Source: Streptomyces endocoffeicus
GTDB taxonomy: Bacteria > Actinomycetota > Actinomycetes > Streptomycetales > Streptomycetaceae
Direction: 5' to 3'
Length of the DNA: 64,000 nucleotides
Assembly: GCF_016741935.1 (NCBI RefSeq)
Contig: NZ_JAERRG010000005.1
Span: 186,001 to 250,000, forward strand
Part shown: positions 1-8,212 of the stretch, in pieces
Layout: every line of letters starts with the position of its first letter
How positions within the stretch are numbered: the stretch's first letter is position 1
Notes under the pieces: model-generated
Databases searched by the model: none
The model's input: the letters and a program-made list of their open reading frames with translations, nothing else
Told to the model about the DNA's origin: nothing
Program-made: the position numbers and the translations under genes

Positions 1-422
1 ACGACCCCCCCTTCCGAGTGGAAGACGACGACGTGCTCGACCTGGACCCCGTCCGACCCGACCCCGCCCTTGTTGCGCGAGGTCACCGTGTAGGTCCCCG
101 GGTCGGGGCTGGCTGGGCTGGGGCCCACCTCGAAGGTGCGGCCGGCCTTGCCGTCGGCGCCGACCAGCCAGACCCGCTTGTCGCCGAGGGCGTAGACGAC
201 CCGTACGCCGGTCCCGGAGCGGGCCGGGAGGGCGGTGGACTTCTTCTTCGACCCCGCGTCGGCCTTGTCCTTCTTCTTGGACTCGGCGGAGTGCGACCCC
301 GGCCGGGCCTGGGTCGGATGGTCGGGCGCGGTCGCGGCGGCCTGGTAGCCGAGGAACCCGACGACGCCCAGCGCGGCGGCGGTGAGTACGGCCACAGCTG
401 GCCCGGTACTGCTCCTTGGCAC
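1..422 (-). CDS. membrane-anchored or secreted protein, C-terminus cut by window edge
   Basis: About 140 residues of the N-terminal part are visible and the rest lies before base 1. A GTG start at 422 is preceded by GGAGAGGG at a good distance. Residues 8-26 form a hydrophobic helix (AVAVLTAAALGVVGFLGYQ) typical of a signal anchor, followed by a Lys/Ser-rich linker (ESKKKDKADAGSKKK) and a folded segment containing RVVYALGDKRVWLVGADGKA and GTYTVTSRNKGG. The exported domain ends in VEHVVVFHSEGG, which loosely resembles short YkuD-type L,D-transpeptidase proteins, but the catalytic Cys/His region is outside the window, so that is only a suggestion. It is divergent from tsaB with a 166-bp gap. 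Confidence 0.75.
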   Translation of the reverse strand, partial: MPRSSTGPAVAVLTAAALGVVGFLGYQAAATAPDHPTQARPGSHSAESKKKDKADAGSKKKSTALPARSGTGVRVVYALGDKRVWLVGADGKAGRTFEVGPSPASPDPGTYTVTSRNKGGVGSDGVQVEHVVVFHSEGGV

Positions 423-588
423 GGCGGCTTCCCTCTCCTGCGGTCAGTACGTGCTGACGGCCCGTACACACTTACGGCGACGGTAGCACCGGCGCCCGCC
501 GCCCGGCCGCGCTCCGGGCGTCCGGTGACCGAGCCGTTCCACCGTCGGTACGAAAGAACGACCTCCCGGCGCGCCGTAGGCTGTTCTC

Positions 589-1257
589 GTGCTGCTGCTC
601 GCTCTTGATACCGCCACCCCCGCCGTGACCGTCGCCCTGCACGACGGCTCCGCAGTGATCGCCGAGTCCTCCGACGTGGACGCCCGGCGCCACGGCGAGC
701 TCCTGCTGCCCGCCGTCCACCGGACGCTGAAAGCCGCGGGCACCGAGCTGGGCGCGGTGACGGAGATCGTCGTCGGCGCGGGCCCCGGCCCGTACACCGG
801 ACTGCGCGTGGGCCTGGTGACCGCGGCCACCTTCGGATCGGCCCTCGGCGTCCCCGTCCACGGGCTGTGCACGCTGGACGGGATCGCGTACGCCGCCGGG
901 CAGGCCGGTCTGGAAGGCCCCTTCGTCGTGGCCACGGACGCGCGGCGCAAGGAGGTCTACTGGGCGCGCTACGACGACGCCCGCACCCGCGTCACCGAGC
1001 CCGCGGTCGACCACCCCGCCGATCTCGCCGAGCGGGTGGCCGGGCTGCCCGCGGTCGGCGCGGGCGCGCTGCTCTACCCGGCGGCCTTCGCCGACGTACC
1101 GCCCGGGATGCCGGAGTACCAGTCGGCCGGGGCGCTCGCCTCGCTCGCCGCCGAGAAGCTGGCGCGCGGCGAGGAACTGCCGCCGCCCCGCCCGCTGTAT
1201 CTGCGCCGCCCCGACGCCAAGGTGCCCGCCAACTACAAGGTGGTCACCCCGAAGTGA
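589..1257 (+). CDS. tsaB: tRNA threonylcarbamoyladenosine biosynthesis protein TsaB
   Basis: 222 residues, the usual length for the ASKHA-fold partner of TsaD in formation of t6A37 in ANN-decoding tRNAs. The N-terminus LLLALDTATPAVTVAL and the GAGPGPYTGLRVGL segment are family hallmarks. TsaB is the non-catalytic dimerisation partner that holds TsaD and TsaE in the cytoplasmic complex. The GTG start at 589 begins directly at the conserved N-terminus. Its TGA overlaps the GTG of rimI (GTGA), so the two are translationally coupled, and tsaD follows. Assignment is firm from sequence and operon order. Confidence 0.95.
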   Translation: MLLLALDTATPAVTVALHDGSAVIAESSDVDARRHGELLLPAVHRTLKAAGTELGAVTEIVVGAGPGPYTGLRVGLVTAATFGSALGVPVHGLCTLDGIAYAAGQAGLEGPFVVATDARRKEVYWARYDDARTRVTEPAVDHPADLAERVAGLPAVGAGALLYPAAFADVPPGMPEYQSAGALASLAAEKLARGEELPPPRPLYLRRPDAKVPANYKVVTPK

Positions 1258-1952
1258 CCGGCACCGGTACCGGCACGACCGTGACCCTGCGCGAGATGCG
1301 CTGGTGGGACCTGGAGCGGGTGATGGCGCTCGAGGAGGAGCTGTTCCCCGAGGACGCCTGGTCGCGCGGGATGTTCTGGTCCGAGCTCGCCCATGCCCGG
1401 GGCCGGGACGCCACCCGTCACTATGTGGTGGCGGAGGACGGGCCCCGGCTGGTCGGGTACGCCGGGCTCGCGGCCGTCGACCGCACCGGCGACGTCCAGA
1501 CCATCGCCGCCGCCCGTGACCAGTGGGGCACCGGCCTCGGCGCCCGCCTCCTCACCGACCTCCTTACGGCCGCCACGGCCTTCGAGTGCCATGAGGTGCT
1601 GCTGGAGGTGCGGGTGGACAACGCCCGCGCCCAGCGGCTGTACGAGCGCTTCGGCTTCGAGCCCATCGGCATACGCAAGGGCTACTACCAGCCCGGCAAT
1701 GTGGACGCCCTGGTCATGCGGCTGGCCGACCCGGCGACGGCGGGCGCGGTGACGGCGGGCGCCGTCACGACCGCGAACGGCGAGCCCGGCGAACCCACGG
1801 CGTCCACGGCGAACAAGGCGTCCACGGCGAACACGGCGTCCACGGCGAACACGGCGTCCACCGCGCACACAGCCAACCCCGCGCACACAGCCAACCCCGC
1901 GAACCCCGCGAACCCCGCGACCTCAGTACAAGGAACCGAGACCCATGGCTGA
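1254..1952 (+). CDS. rimI: ribosomal protein S18-alanine N-acetyltransferase RimI with repeat-bearing tail
   Basis: 232 residues. The first ~160 form a GNAT domain: LREMRWWDLERVMALEEELF at the start, the acetyl-CoA loop QWGTGLGARLL, and the C-terminal VRVDNARAQRLYERFGFEPIG motif. RimI acetylates the N-terminal alanine of S18 and in actinobacteria commonly sits between tsaB and tsaD. The start GTG at 1254 overlaps the tsaB stop and the stop overlaps the tsaD start by 8 bp. Oddity: residues from about 163 onward are an Ala/Thr/Asn-rich extension with four 6-residue repeats of the type ASTANT and further ANPAHT/ANP units, absent from typical ~150-165 residue RimI proteins. The enzyme core appears intact. 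Confidence 0.93.
   Translation: MTGTGTGTTVTLREMRWWDLERVMALEEELFPEDAWSRGMFWSELAHARGRDATRHYVVAEDGPRLVGYAGLAAVDRTGDVQTIAAARDQWGTGLGARLLTDLLTAATAFECHEVLLEVRVDNARAQRLYERFGFEPIGIRKGYYQPGNVDALVMRLADPATAGAVTAGAVTTANGEPGEPTASTANKASTANTASTANTASTAHTANPAHTANPANPANPATSVQGTETHG
1795..1922 (+). repeat. 18-bp in-frame tandem repeats in the rimI 3' end
   Basis: Four copies of an 18-bp unit (GGCGTCCACGGCGAACAC and variants, encoding ASTANT) are followed by two CACACAGCCAACCCCGCG-type copies and three 9-bp GCGAACCCC copies. The whole array stays in the rimI reading frame and ends just before the tsaD ribosome binding region. Copy number is likely variable between strains (inference). Confidence 0.85.
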
Positions 1953-3045
1953 CGAACCCCTCGTCCTCGGCATCGAGACCTCCTGCGACGAGACCGGCGT
2001 CGGCATCGTCCGCGGCCACACCCTCCTCGCCGACGCCGTCGCCTCCAGCGTGGACGAGCACGCCCGCTTCGGCGGGGTCGTCCCCGAGGTCGCCAGCCGC
2101 GCCCATCTGGAGGCGATGGTCCCCACGATCCAGCGGGCGCTCAAGGAGGCCGGGGTCGCCGCCTCCGACCTCGACGGCATCGCCGTCACCGCGGGCCCCG
2201 GGCTCGCGGGCGCGCTGCTGGTCGGCGTCTCGGCCGCCAAGGCGTACGCCTACGCCCTCGGCAAGCCGCTCTACGGCGTCAACCACCTCGCCTCCCACAT
2301 CTGCGTCGACCAGCTCGAGCACGGCCCGCTGCCCGAGCCGACGATGGCGCTGCTGGTGAGCGGCGGCCACTCGTCGCTGCTCCTCGCGCCCGACATCACC
2401 GCCGACGTCCGCCCGCTCGGTTCGACCATCGACGACGCGGCGGGCGAGGCGTTCGACAAGATCGCCCGGGTGCTGAACCTGGGCTTCCCCGGCGGCCCCG
2501 TCATCGACCGCATCGCCCGCGAGGGCGACCCGGCCGCGATCGCCTTCCCGCGCGGACTGACCGGTCCGCGGGACGCCGCGTACGACTTCTCCTTCTCCGG
2601 GCTGAAGACCGCCGTCGCCCGCTGGATCGAGGCGAAGCGGGCGGCGGGCGAGGAGGTCCCGATCGCCGATGTCTCGGCCTCCTTCCAGGAGGCGGTCGTG
2701 GACGTGCTGACCCGCAAGGCCGTCCGCGCCTGCAAGGACGAGGGCGTGGAGCACCTGATGATCGGCGGCGGCGTCGCCGCCAACTCCCGGCTGCGGGCGA
2801 TGGCCGAACGCCGCTGCGAGGACGCGGGCCTCACCCTGCGGGTGCCGCGGCCGAAACTGTGCACGGACAACGGGGCGATGGTCGCGGCGCTCGGCGCGGA
2901 GATGGTGGCGCGGGGACGGTCGGCCTCGGCGTGGGACCTGTCGGCCGACTCGTCCCTCCCGGTGACGGACCCGCATGTCCCGGCGCCCGCCGGGCACACC
3001 CACGACCATGTGCACGAGCTGAGCCGGAAGAACCTGTACGCATGA
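1945..3045 (+). CDS. tsaD: tRNA N6-adenosine threonylcarbamoyltransferase TsaD
   Basis: 366 residues, catalytic subunit of the t6A transferase (Kae1/Qri7/Gcp family). It moves the threonylcarbamoyl group from TC-AMP to A37 of tRNA. Visible hallmarks are GIETSCDETGVGIV at the N-terminus, the metal-binding histidines in the NHLASHICVDQLEH segment, SGGHSSLLL, and the GGVAANSRLR nucleotide-binding loop. A His-rich ending (HTHDHVHEL) is present. ATG at 1945 overlaps the end of rimI, and the TGA overlaps the ATG of the next small gene, so the operon is tsaB-rimI-tsaD-unknown. Confidence 0.96.
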   Translation: MADEPLVLGIETSCDETGVGIVRGHTLLADAVASSVDEHARFGGVVPEVASRAHLEAMVPTIQRALKEAGVAASDLDGIAVTAGPGLAGALLVGVSAAKAYAYALGKPLYGVNHLASHICVDQLEHGPLPEPTMALLVSGGHSSLLLAPDITADVRPLGSTIDDAAGEAFDKIARVLNLGFPGGPVIDRIAREGDPAAIAFPRGLTGPRDAAYDFSFSGLKTAVARWIEAKRAAGEEVPIADVSASFQEAVVDVLTRKAVRACKDEGVEHLMIGGGVAANSRLRAMAERRCEDAGLTLRVPRPKLCTDNGAMVAALGAEMVARGRSASAWDLSADSSLPVTDPHVPAPAGHTHDHVHELSRKNLYA

Positions 3046-3305
3046 CGGTCGCGTTGATGTGGGAAGCACGGGCCGTGGCCGGAAAGGGTGAGGAACTGCT
3101 GACCTGGGCCACCCACCAGCCCCTCGATCCGTCCCCGCTCCGCCGCGAAACCTTCCGCGCACCCGAGGACCGGGTCCTCGTCATCACCTGGTGGGACGGC
3201 GCCTACGACACCCAGGGCCTGCCGGAACTCCCCGAGCCGGGGGAGGACTTGGCGCGGCGTGCGGTGCACCGCTGGCGCTTTGAGGTGGCAGCGGACGGGG
3301 GCTAG
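3042..3305 (+). CDS. small conserved hypothetical protein downstream of tsaD
   Basis: 87 residues (MTVALMWEARAVAGKGEELL...), starting with an ATG that overlaps the tsaD stop codon (ATGA), which argues for translational coupling. It resembles small ferredoxin-fold antibiotic-biosynthesis-monooxygenase-like proteins in having a beta strand, an amphipathic helix (GKGEELLTWATH) and ITWWDG-type strands, but no catalytic motif can be named. No signal peptide or membrane segment. Function not recognised. Confidence 0.75.
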   Translation: MTVALMWEARAVAGKGEELLTWATHQPLDPSPLRRETFRAPEDRVLVITWWDGAYDTQGLPELPEPGEDLARRAVHRWRFEVAADGG

Positions 3306-3317
3306 GGGGCGTCCGGC

Positions 3318-3715
3318 GGATCTTGACGCCTGCGGCGGGCTGCTCCCCTCCCCGCCCCTTCCCGCAGTATCGATACGCGGCTCCGCCGCGTGGCAGGGGC
3401 TCCGCCCCAGAGATCCTGGTCCGGGACTCCGCCCCAGAGACCCCGGGCCGGGGCTCGGCCTCAGCCCCTGGTCCGGGACTTCGTCCCAGAGACTCTGGGC
3501 CGGGGCTCGGCCTCAGCCCCTGGGCCGGGACTTCGTCCCAGAGCCCCTGGTCCGGGGCTCCGCTCCAGAGACTCTGGGCCGGGGCTCTGCCTCAGCCCCT
3601 GGTCCGGGGCTCCGCCCCAGCACCTGGGCCGGGGCTCCGCCCCAGACCCTGGGGTCCAGGGGCGGAGCCCCTGGTATCGGGAAGGGGCGGGGAGGGGAAA
3701 GCATCGATATGCGGC
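3318..3715. repeat. array of GGGGCTCCGCCCC palindromic repeats flanked by inverted element copies
   Basis: This 465-bp gene-free interval (3306-3770) holds about ten degenerate 24-29-bp units of the form CTGGTCCGGGGCTCCGCCCC-AGA alternating with TGGGCCGGGGCTCGGCCTC-AGC. Each core is itself palindromic. On the left (3325-3400) lies CCCCTCCCCGCCCCTTCCCG followed by ATCGATACGCGGCTCCGCCG; on the right (3660-3720) lies the mirror CGGGAAGGGGCGGGGAGGGG with ATCGATATGCGGCTCCGCCG. The same GGGAAGGGGCGGGGAGGGG module recurs at 47759 and, shortened, near 19505, so this is a dispersed element family that has expanded here. Confidence 0.85.
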
Positions 3716-3745
3716 TCCGCCGCGTGGTCCGCCGGACAGCCCGTA

Positions 3746-3777
3746 GCGGTAACGGCGTGGGGCCGCGCCGTTACCGC
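3746..3777 (-). terminator. 12-bp stem hairpin overlapping the stop of the BTAD regulator gene
   Basis: GCGGTAACGGCG (3746-3757) and CGCCGTTACCGC (3766-3777) are perfect inverted repeats with an 8-nt loop. The TAA stop of the minus-strand regulator gene lies inside the right arm. No T-tract, as usual for streptomycete terminators. Confidence 0.6.
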
Positions 3778-5963
3778 AGGGCCTGGGCCAGGTCGGCCAG
3801 GTGCCGGGAGACCGGGCCGACGGTGAGCAGGCCGCTGCCCGCGCCGGCCAGCTCGGCCTCCGCGGGGGCCAGTGCGGCGCGGGCGCGCGCGATCGTCTCC
3901 CGGTCGCCGACGGCGATGGCCGCCCGCCCGGTGAGACACCACAGTGCCTCCAGCAGCAGATCGCGGGGCGGCTCCGGGACCTCGCGCAGCGCCGCCGCGG
4001 CCTCGGCACGGCGGTTCTGCGCCAGCAGCACCAGCGGGCGGGCCCAGGGCGCGTAGGGCCCCCAGTCGAGGTCCGTGTCGGTCGGGGCAGGGCGCCCCCG
4101 CTCCACGCGCAGACAGAGCAGCGCGAGCGGCAGCAGACCGCGCTCCAGGCCGGGCATCCCGGCGCCGTCCAGCCGCGCGGCGGCGTCTCGGTAGGCCGCC
4201 TCGACCGCGGCGACCTCGTCCTCGTCCTCGTCCTCGCCCTTGTCCTTGTCCTTGTCCGCCCGTCCCGTCGCGGCCAGCCGCAGCGCCCGGTACCACGCGG
4301 TGAACACCCCCACCAGCGGCCGCTCATGGCGCTCGCCCAGACGCTCGGCGGCGGCCGCGTGCCGGTCGGCCGCCGCGAAGTCGCCGAGCGCGCTGCGGGC
4401 CTGGAGCCGGATGAGATGGCCGAGCACCTCGAAGGCGACCAGCCCGTGCCGCGCAGCGAGGGCGATCAACTCGGCTCCGGTGGCGTCCCGGCGCGGCGCC
4501 AGCCCCGCGCGCTCGAAGCTCTGCATGAAGACGCCGTTCAGTGCGAACGCCAGCAGCCCGGGATCGTCCAGCTGCCGAGCGATCTCCTCAGCCTGCCGAG
4601 CCGCCTGCCGCCCCCGCTCGGACCGCCCACCCCGCGACTCGACGGCGATCGTCGCCAACAACCGGGCGCGAATCGCGTCATGACCGGTCGGCTCATGGCC
4701 GGGCGCCTCGTGCGCGGGGGCGCCGTGGCTGGGCGGGCCGGAGCCCGTTGCCCCGCTGCCAGGGGGCTCGTGATCGGGCGCACCGGGGTCGGCCGGGAAG
4801 TCGGCCGCGAGCGCGGCCAGCGTGCGTTCGGCCGCGGCCACGATCGATGCCGCCTGTTCCGGGTCGTCCAGGCGGGTCCAGATCGCGGGGACGTCGTAGG
4901 CGCCGATGACTCGGGCGGTCAGTTCCGGGTCGCCCAGTTCTTCCGCCGCCGCGACGGCCGCCACGCGTTGTTGCCGGGCCGTCAGCAGACCGCCGCCACC
5001 GGTCATCGAGAGGTCGCGGAGCAGGGCGGCCGTCGACTCCAGGCGGGTCCGGGCGCCGGAGGCCACGGTGCGGTCGTACGCGGCGGTCGCGTCCGCCCAC
5101 ACCTGGGCCGCCGCGCCGCCTCCCGCCGTGCCGCCCCGCACCGTGCCGCCCCGCACCGCGCCGCCTCCCGCCGTGCCGCCCCCCGCCGCGGCGGGGTCGA
5201 GGTGGGGCGCCTGGCCGAGGATGTCCGTCTGCAGGCGGCGCAGCTCCGGGCCGGGGTCCACGCCCAGCTGCTCGATCAGCAGCGCGCGGGCCCGGCGCAG
5301 TACCGCCAGCGCGTCGCCCTGGCGGCCGGTGCGGTACAGCGCGAGGGCCAGCGTCCGCCAGGCGTCCTCGCGCCAGGGGTGCTCGGCCAGATGCGCCTCC
5401 AGGTCCGGCACCGCCTCGGCGGCCCGGCCCAGCGCCAGCAGGGCCTCCGCCTGCCGTTCGACGGCGTGCAGCCGCAGCTCCGCCAGCCGGGAGCGCTCGC
5501 CCCGGGCCCAGCCCTCGTCGGCGAACTCCGCGTACGCGGGCCCGCGCCACCGGCTCAGCGCCTCCTCCAGCCGGGGCAGCGCGCCGTCCGGCGGCAGGGT
5601 CGCGGCGGCGGCCACGTCCCGTTCGAAGCGCCAGGCGTCCACCGCGTCCGGATCGGCCCGCAGCGCGTACCCGGGGCCCTCGGTGACCAGCAGCCGGGCC
5701 GGGGTGCGCGGCGGGCGCTGCGGCTCCAGCGCCCGGCGCAGCGCGGCCACGAACGTACGCACCGCGCCCACCGCGCCCGGCGGCGGCTCCGTCCACAGGT
5801 CCTCGACCAGCCGGGAGACGGGTACGACGCGGCGGCGAGCGACGATCAGCCGGGCCAGCACCGCGCGGTGCCGTGGCCCCTTGAGCGCGACAGCGCGCCC
5901 GTCGGCGTCCGCGTCCGCGTCCCAGGCCACCACCGGCCCCAGCACCCCGAAACCGACCCGCAT
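3771..5963 (-). CDS. BTAD-domain transcriptional regulator (SARP/AfsR-like, no NB-ARC)
   Basis: 730 residues from ATG 5963 (MRVGFGVLGPVVAWD). Residues ~1-100 form an OmpR-type winged helix with GPRHRAVLARLIV and VSRLVEDLW followed by GAVGAVRTFVAALRRAL; residues ~105-250 form the bacterial transcriptional activation domain (YALRADPDAVDAWRFE, RLAELRLHAVERQAEALL, HPWREDAWRTLALALYRTGR). No Walker A motif is seen, and the rest looks like an alpha-helical TPR-type region. Linkers contain GGGTAGGGAVRGGTVRGG (about 15-bp repeats near 5115-5190) and a charged DKDKDKGEDEDEDE patch. Such proteins usually activate nearby secondary-metabolism or efflux genes; the target here is unknown. An upstream in-frame ATG at 6029 would add 22 non-conserved residues and is not preferred. 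Confidence 0.88.
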   Translation of the reverse strand: MRVGFGVLGPVVAWDADADADGRAVALKGPRHRAVLARLIVARRRVVPVSRLVEDLWTEPPPGAVGAVRTFVAALRRALEPQRPPRTPARLLVTEGPGYALRADPDAVDAWRFERDVAAAATLPPDGALPRLEEALSRWRGPAYAEFADEGWARGERSRLAELRLHAVERQAEALLALGRAAEAVPDLEAHLAEHPWREDAWRTLALALYRTGRQGDALAVLRRARALLIEQLGVDPGPELRRLQTDILGQAPHLDPAAAGGGTAGGGAVRGGTVRGGTAGGGAAAQVWADATAAYDRTVASGARTRLESTAALLRDLSMTGGGGLLTARQQRVAAVAAAEELGDPELTARVIGAYDVPAIWTRLDDPEQAASIVAAAERTLAALAADFPADPGAPDHEPPGSGATGSGPPSHGAPAHEAPGHEPTGHDAIRARLLATIAVESRGGRSERGRQAARQAEEIARQLDDPGLLAFALNGVFMQSFERAGLAPRRDATGAELIALAARHGLVAFEVLGHLIRLQARSALGDFAAADRHAAAAERLGERHERPLVGVFTAWYRALRLAATGRADKDKDKGEDEDEDEVAAVEAAYRDAAARLDGAGMPGLERGLLPLALLCLRVERGRPAPTDTDLDWGPYAPWARPLVLLAQNRRAEAAAALREVPEPPRDLLLEALWCLTGRAAIAVGDRETIARARAALAPAEAELAGAGSGLLTVGPVSRHLADLAQALR

Positions 5964-6086
5964 GCGGCCACCGTAGCGCGCTGATCGGATGCTCATCCGC
6001 CCCCGGCAGGCTGGCAGCCACCTGGTCACCTACTGGTCGCCTACGTCATCCGGCCGCCCGGCCCTCCACAGAAAGCGCGCTGACTC

Positions 6087-6974
6087 ATGGCCCCTGTCAT
6101 TCCCGGCTTCGACTACCGCCGTGTCCCCGTCGCCGACGGCGTGTCCCTGAACGTGGCCGTCGCGGGCTCCGGCAGCCCCGTCGTCCTGCTGCACGGCTTC
6201 CCGCAGACCCACCTCATGTGGCGGCACGTGGCCGCCGACCTCGCGGCCGATCACACCGTGATCTGCCCCGACCTGCGCGGCTACGGCGCCAGCGACAAAC
6301 CTGCAACTGATGCAGTCGCCGACCCCGCCGCCTACGCCAAGCGCACCATGGCCGCCGACATCGTCGCCCTGGCTCACGCCCTCGGGCATGACCGCTTCGC
6401 GCTCGCCGGTCACGACCGCGGTGCCCTGGTCGCCTTCCGGGCGGGCCTCGACCACCCCGCGACGATCACCCATCTCGCCTGCCTTGACGTGCTGCCGACC
6501 CTCGACATGTGGGACGTGCTGCACGGCACCACCGCCGCCGTCGGCTTCCACCTCTTTCTGATGGCCCAGCCCCCGGGGCTGCCCGAGCGGATGATCGCCG
6601 CCTGCCCCGACGACTTTTTCGGCCACTTCCTCGACCTGTGGGCGGGCGACCCGCGGGCCATCCCCGCCGAGGTCCGCGCCGCCTATCTGGACGCCTGCCG
6701 CGCCGCGGTGCCGTCGATCGTGGCCGACTACCGGGCCTCCGCCGGTGTCGATGTCGACCACGACCGGGCCGACCGGGATGGCGGACGCCGGCTGACGATG
6801 CCGCTCACCGTCATTCAGCAGGACTGGGGCGCCGCCCTCGGCTATGACGCGGCGGAGCTGTGGCGCGCCTGGGCCGACGACCTGGAGCACCACACCGTCG
6901 GCTACGGCCACTTCATGGCCGAGGAGGCGCCCGCCGACATCGCCAAAGAGCTGCGGGAGCTGCTCTCCCGCTAG
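6087..6974 (+). CDS. alpha/beta hydrolase, haloacetate dehalogenase/epoxide hydrolase-like
   Basis: 295 residues. The fold is clear: oxyanion region LLHGFPQTHLMW, strand DLRGYGASDKP, nucleophile elbow AGHDRGALVAFR (Asp nucleophile in GHDRG), and catalytic histidine in GYGHFMAEEAP near the C-terminus. This matches the fluoroacetate dehalogenase/epoxide hydrolase group. In characterised fluoroacetate dehalogenases the elbow reads D-R-G-x-R, with both arginines binding the carboxylate; here the second arginine is replaced by Leu (DRGAL), so fluoroacetate is an unlikely substrate. A cytoplasmic hydrolase of unknown substrate is the safe call. No strong Shine-Dalgarno is visible before ATG 6087. 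Confidence 0.87.
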   Translation: MAPVIPGFDYRRVPVADGVSLNVAVAGSGSPVVLLHGFPQTHLMWRHVAADLAADHTVICPDLRGYGASDKPATDAVADPAAYAKRTMAADIVALAHALGHDRFALAGHDRGALVAFRAGLDHPATITHLACLDVLPTLDMWDVLHGTTAAVGFHLFLMAQPPGLPERMIAACPDDFFGHFLDLWAGDPRAIPAEVRAAYLDACRAAVPSIVADYRASAGVDVDHDRADRDGGRRLTMPLTVIQQDWGAALGYDAAELWRAWADDLEHHTVGYGHFMAEEAPADIAKELRELLSR

Positions 6975-6978
6975 GAGC

Positions 6979-7011
6979 TCTGGATCAGGTCCGGATCAGG
7001 TCTGGATCAGG
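6979..7011. repeat. three 11-bp direct repeats at a convergent gene junction
   Basis: TCTGGATCAGG, TCCGGATCAGG and TCTGGATCAGG follow one another with no gap, between the hydrolase stop and the convergent permease stop (TGA on the minus strand at 7007-7009 lies in the last unit). Confidence 0.75.
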
Positions 7012-8212
7012 TCGCGTGGAGAGCGAGGGTCGGGGACAGATGGGAAGCGCGGACCGCTGGGTAGAGGCCCGCGACGGTGCCGATGACGAGGGTGGCGCCG
7101 AAACCGCCGCCGATCGTCCACGGCGGGATCACCCACGGAATGCCGTTGCTGATCGCGTAGCCGCCGGTGGCGGCGGCGCCCAGGAGGATGCCGGCGAGAC
7201 CGCCGAGTCCGGACAGCAGCAGCGACTCGGTGACGAACTGGCCCCGGATCTGACCCCGGGTCGCGCCGATGGAGCGGCGCAGGCCGATCTCGTAGCGGCG
7301 CTCCAGCACTGAGATGATCATGGTGTTGGCGACGCCGACTCCGCCGACCAGGAGGGCCACTCCACCGAGTCCGAGCAGCAGGTTGCTGAAGGCGCCCTCG
7401 GTGGCGGCCTTGGCCTGGAGCCCGGAGGACGGGTCGGTGACCTCGACGTTGTGGGGCGTCTGGGGGTCGACCGTGCGCGGGATCAGGCTGTGGACCGGCT
7501 CCACCCTGCTGTCGGCGGAGCGTTCGTAGACCGTGGTCGGCCGGCCGTCGAAGCCGAGTCGCGTCCGTCCGACCTCCCAGCCGACCAGGGCGGAGCGGGC
7601 GATCTCGGGGGCCAACGGCAGTTCGTCGAGGATGCCGAGGACGGTGAAGTACTCATCGTCGATATAGACCCGCTGGCCGGGCTCGGTGATACCGAGGCGC
7701 TGAGCCGCGACGTCGCCGAGCACCACCGAGGGGTACTTGCCGGTGGCCGCGTTGAGCCAGGTGCCGCTGCGCATGCCGCCCCGCAGGGTGGTCAGCAGGT
7801 CCTCGGTGGCACTCTGGACCGAGATACCCCCGGTGATCATGTCGTCGATCTTCTCCGACCGGCGGACGGTGTGATCCAGCAGGCCGGTGGCGCCGACGTG
7901 CTCGACGCCGTCGATCCGGGCCACCCTGCCCGCCGCGTCCTCGGCCATCGGCACCTTCTTCTGGGTGACCAGATCCGTGCCGGGGGTGACGACCAGCATG
8001 TTCGTGCCGAGCTTGTCGAGTTCCCGCAGGAGCTCCTCCTTGCTGGAGGCGGAGATGCCCACCACCGAGATCATCGTCGCGATGCCGATGGCGATACCGA
8101 GAGCGGACAGCACGACGCGCATCGGGCGGTTGCGCATCCCGGCCATCCCGGTGTGCAGGATGTCCAGCGGTGTCAGACGGGCCGGTTTGAGCACCGACCC
8201 CCGCCGCCTCAC
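7007..8212 (-). CDS. ABC transporter permease, MacB/FtsX type
   Basis: 401 residues. One N-terminal membrane segment (RMRVVLSALGIAIGIATMISVVG approximately), a large extracytoplasmic MacB-type periplasmic-core-like domain (residues ~50-270), then three C-terminal membrane segments (LLLGLGGVALLVGGVGVANTM; LSGLGGLAGILLGAAATGGY; FGATLVIGTVAGLYPAVRAS) that form the FtsX domain. The cytoplasmic loop SVLERRYEIGLRRSIGATRG is the coupling motif of this family. Its start overlaps the ATPase stop by 4 bp, so it is the last gene of a lipoprotein-fusion protein-ATPase-permease operon. MacB-type systems export peptides, antibiotics or act as mechanotransmitters; the substrate here is not evident. Confidence 0.92.
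   Translation of the reverse strand: MRRRGSVLKPARLTPLDILHTGMAGMRNRPMRVVLSALGIAIGIATMISVVGISASSKEELLRELDKLGTNMLVVTPGTDLVTQKKVPMAEDAAGRVARIDGVEHVGATGLLDHTVRRSEKIDDMITGGISVQSATEDLLTTLRGGMRSGTWLNAATGKYPSVVLGDVAAQRLGITEPGQRVYIDDEYFTVLGILDELPLAPEIARSALVGWEVGRTRLGFDGRPTTVYERSADSRVEPVHSLIPRTVDPQTPHNVEVTDPSSGLQAKAATEGAFSNLLLGLGGVALLVGGVGVANTMIISVLERRYEIGLRRSIGATRGQIRGQFVTESLLLSGLGGLAGILLGAAATGGYAISNGIPWVIPPWTIGGGFGATLVIGTVAGLYPAVRASHLSPTLALHAT

Noticed and set aside
3318..3715. CRISPR-like array
   Set aside because: Units vary in length and sequence, there are no unique spacers of constant size, and no cas genes are present; the units are palindromic REP-like repeats.
6087..6974. Fluoroacetate dehalogenase
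   Set aside because: The second substrate-binding arginine of the DRGxR motif is Leu, so the specific name is not justified.
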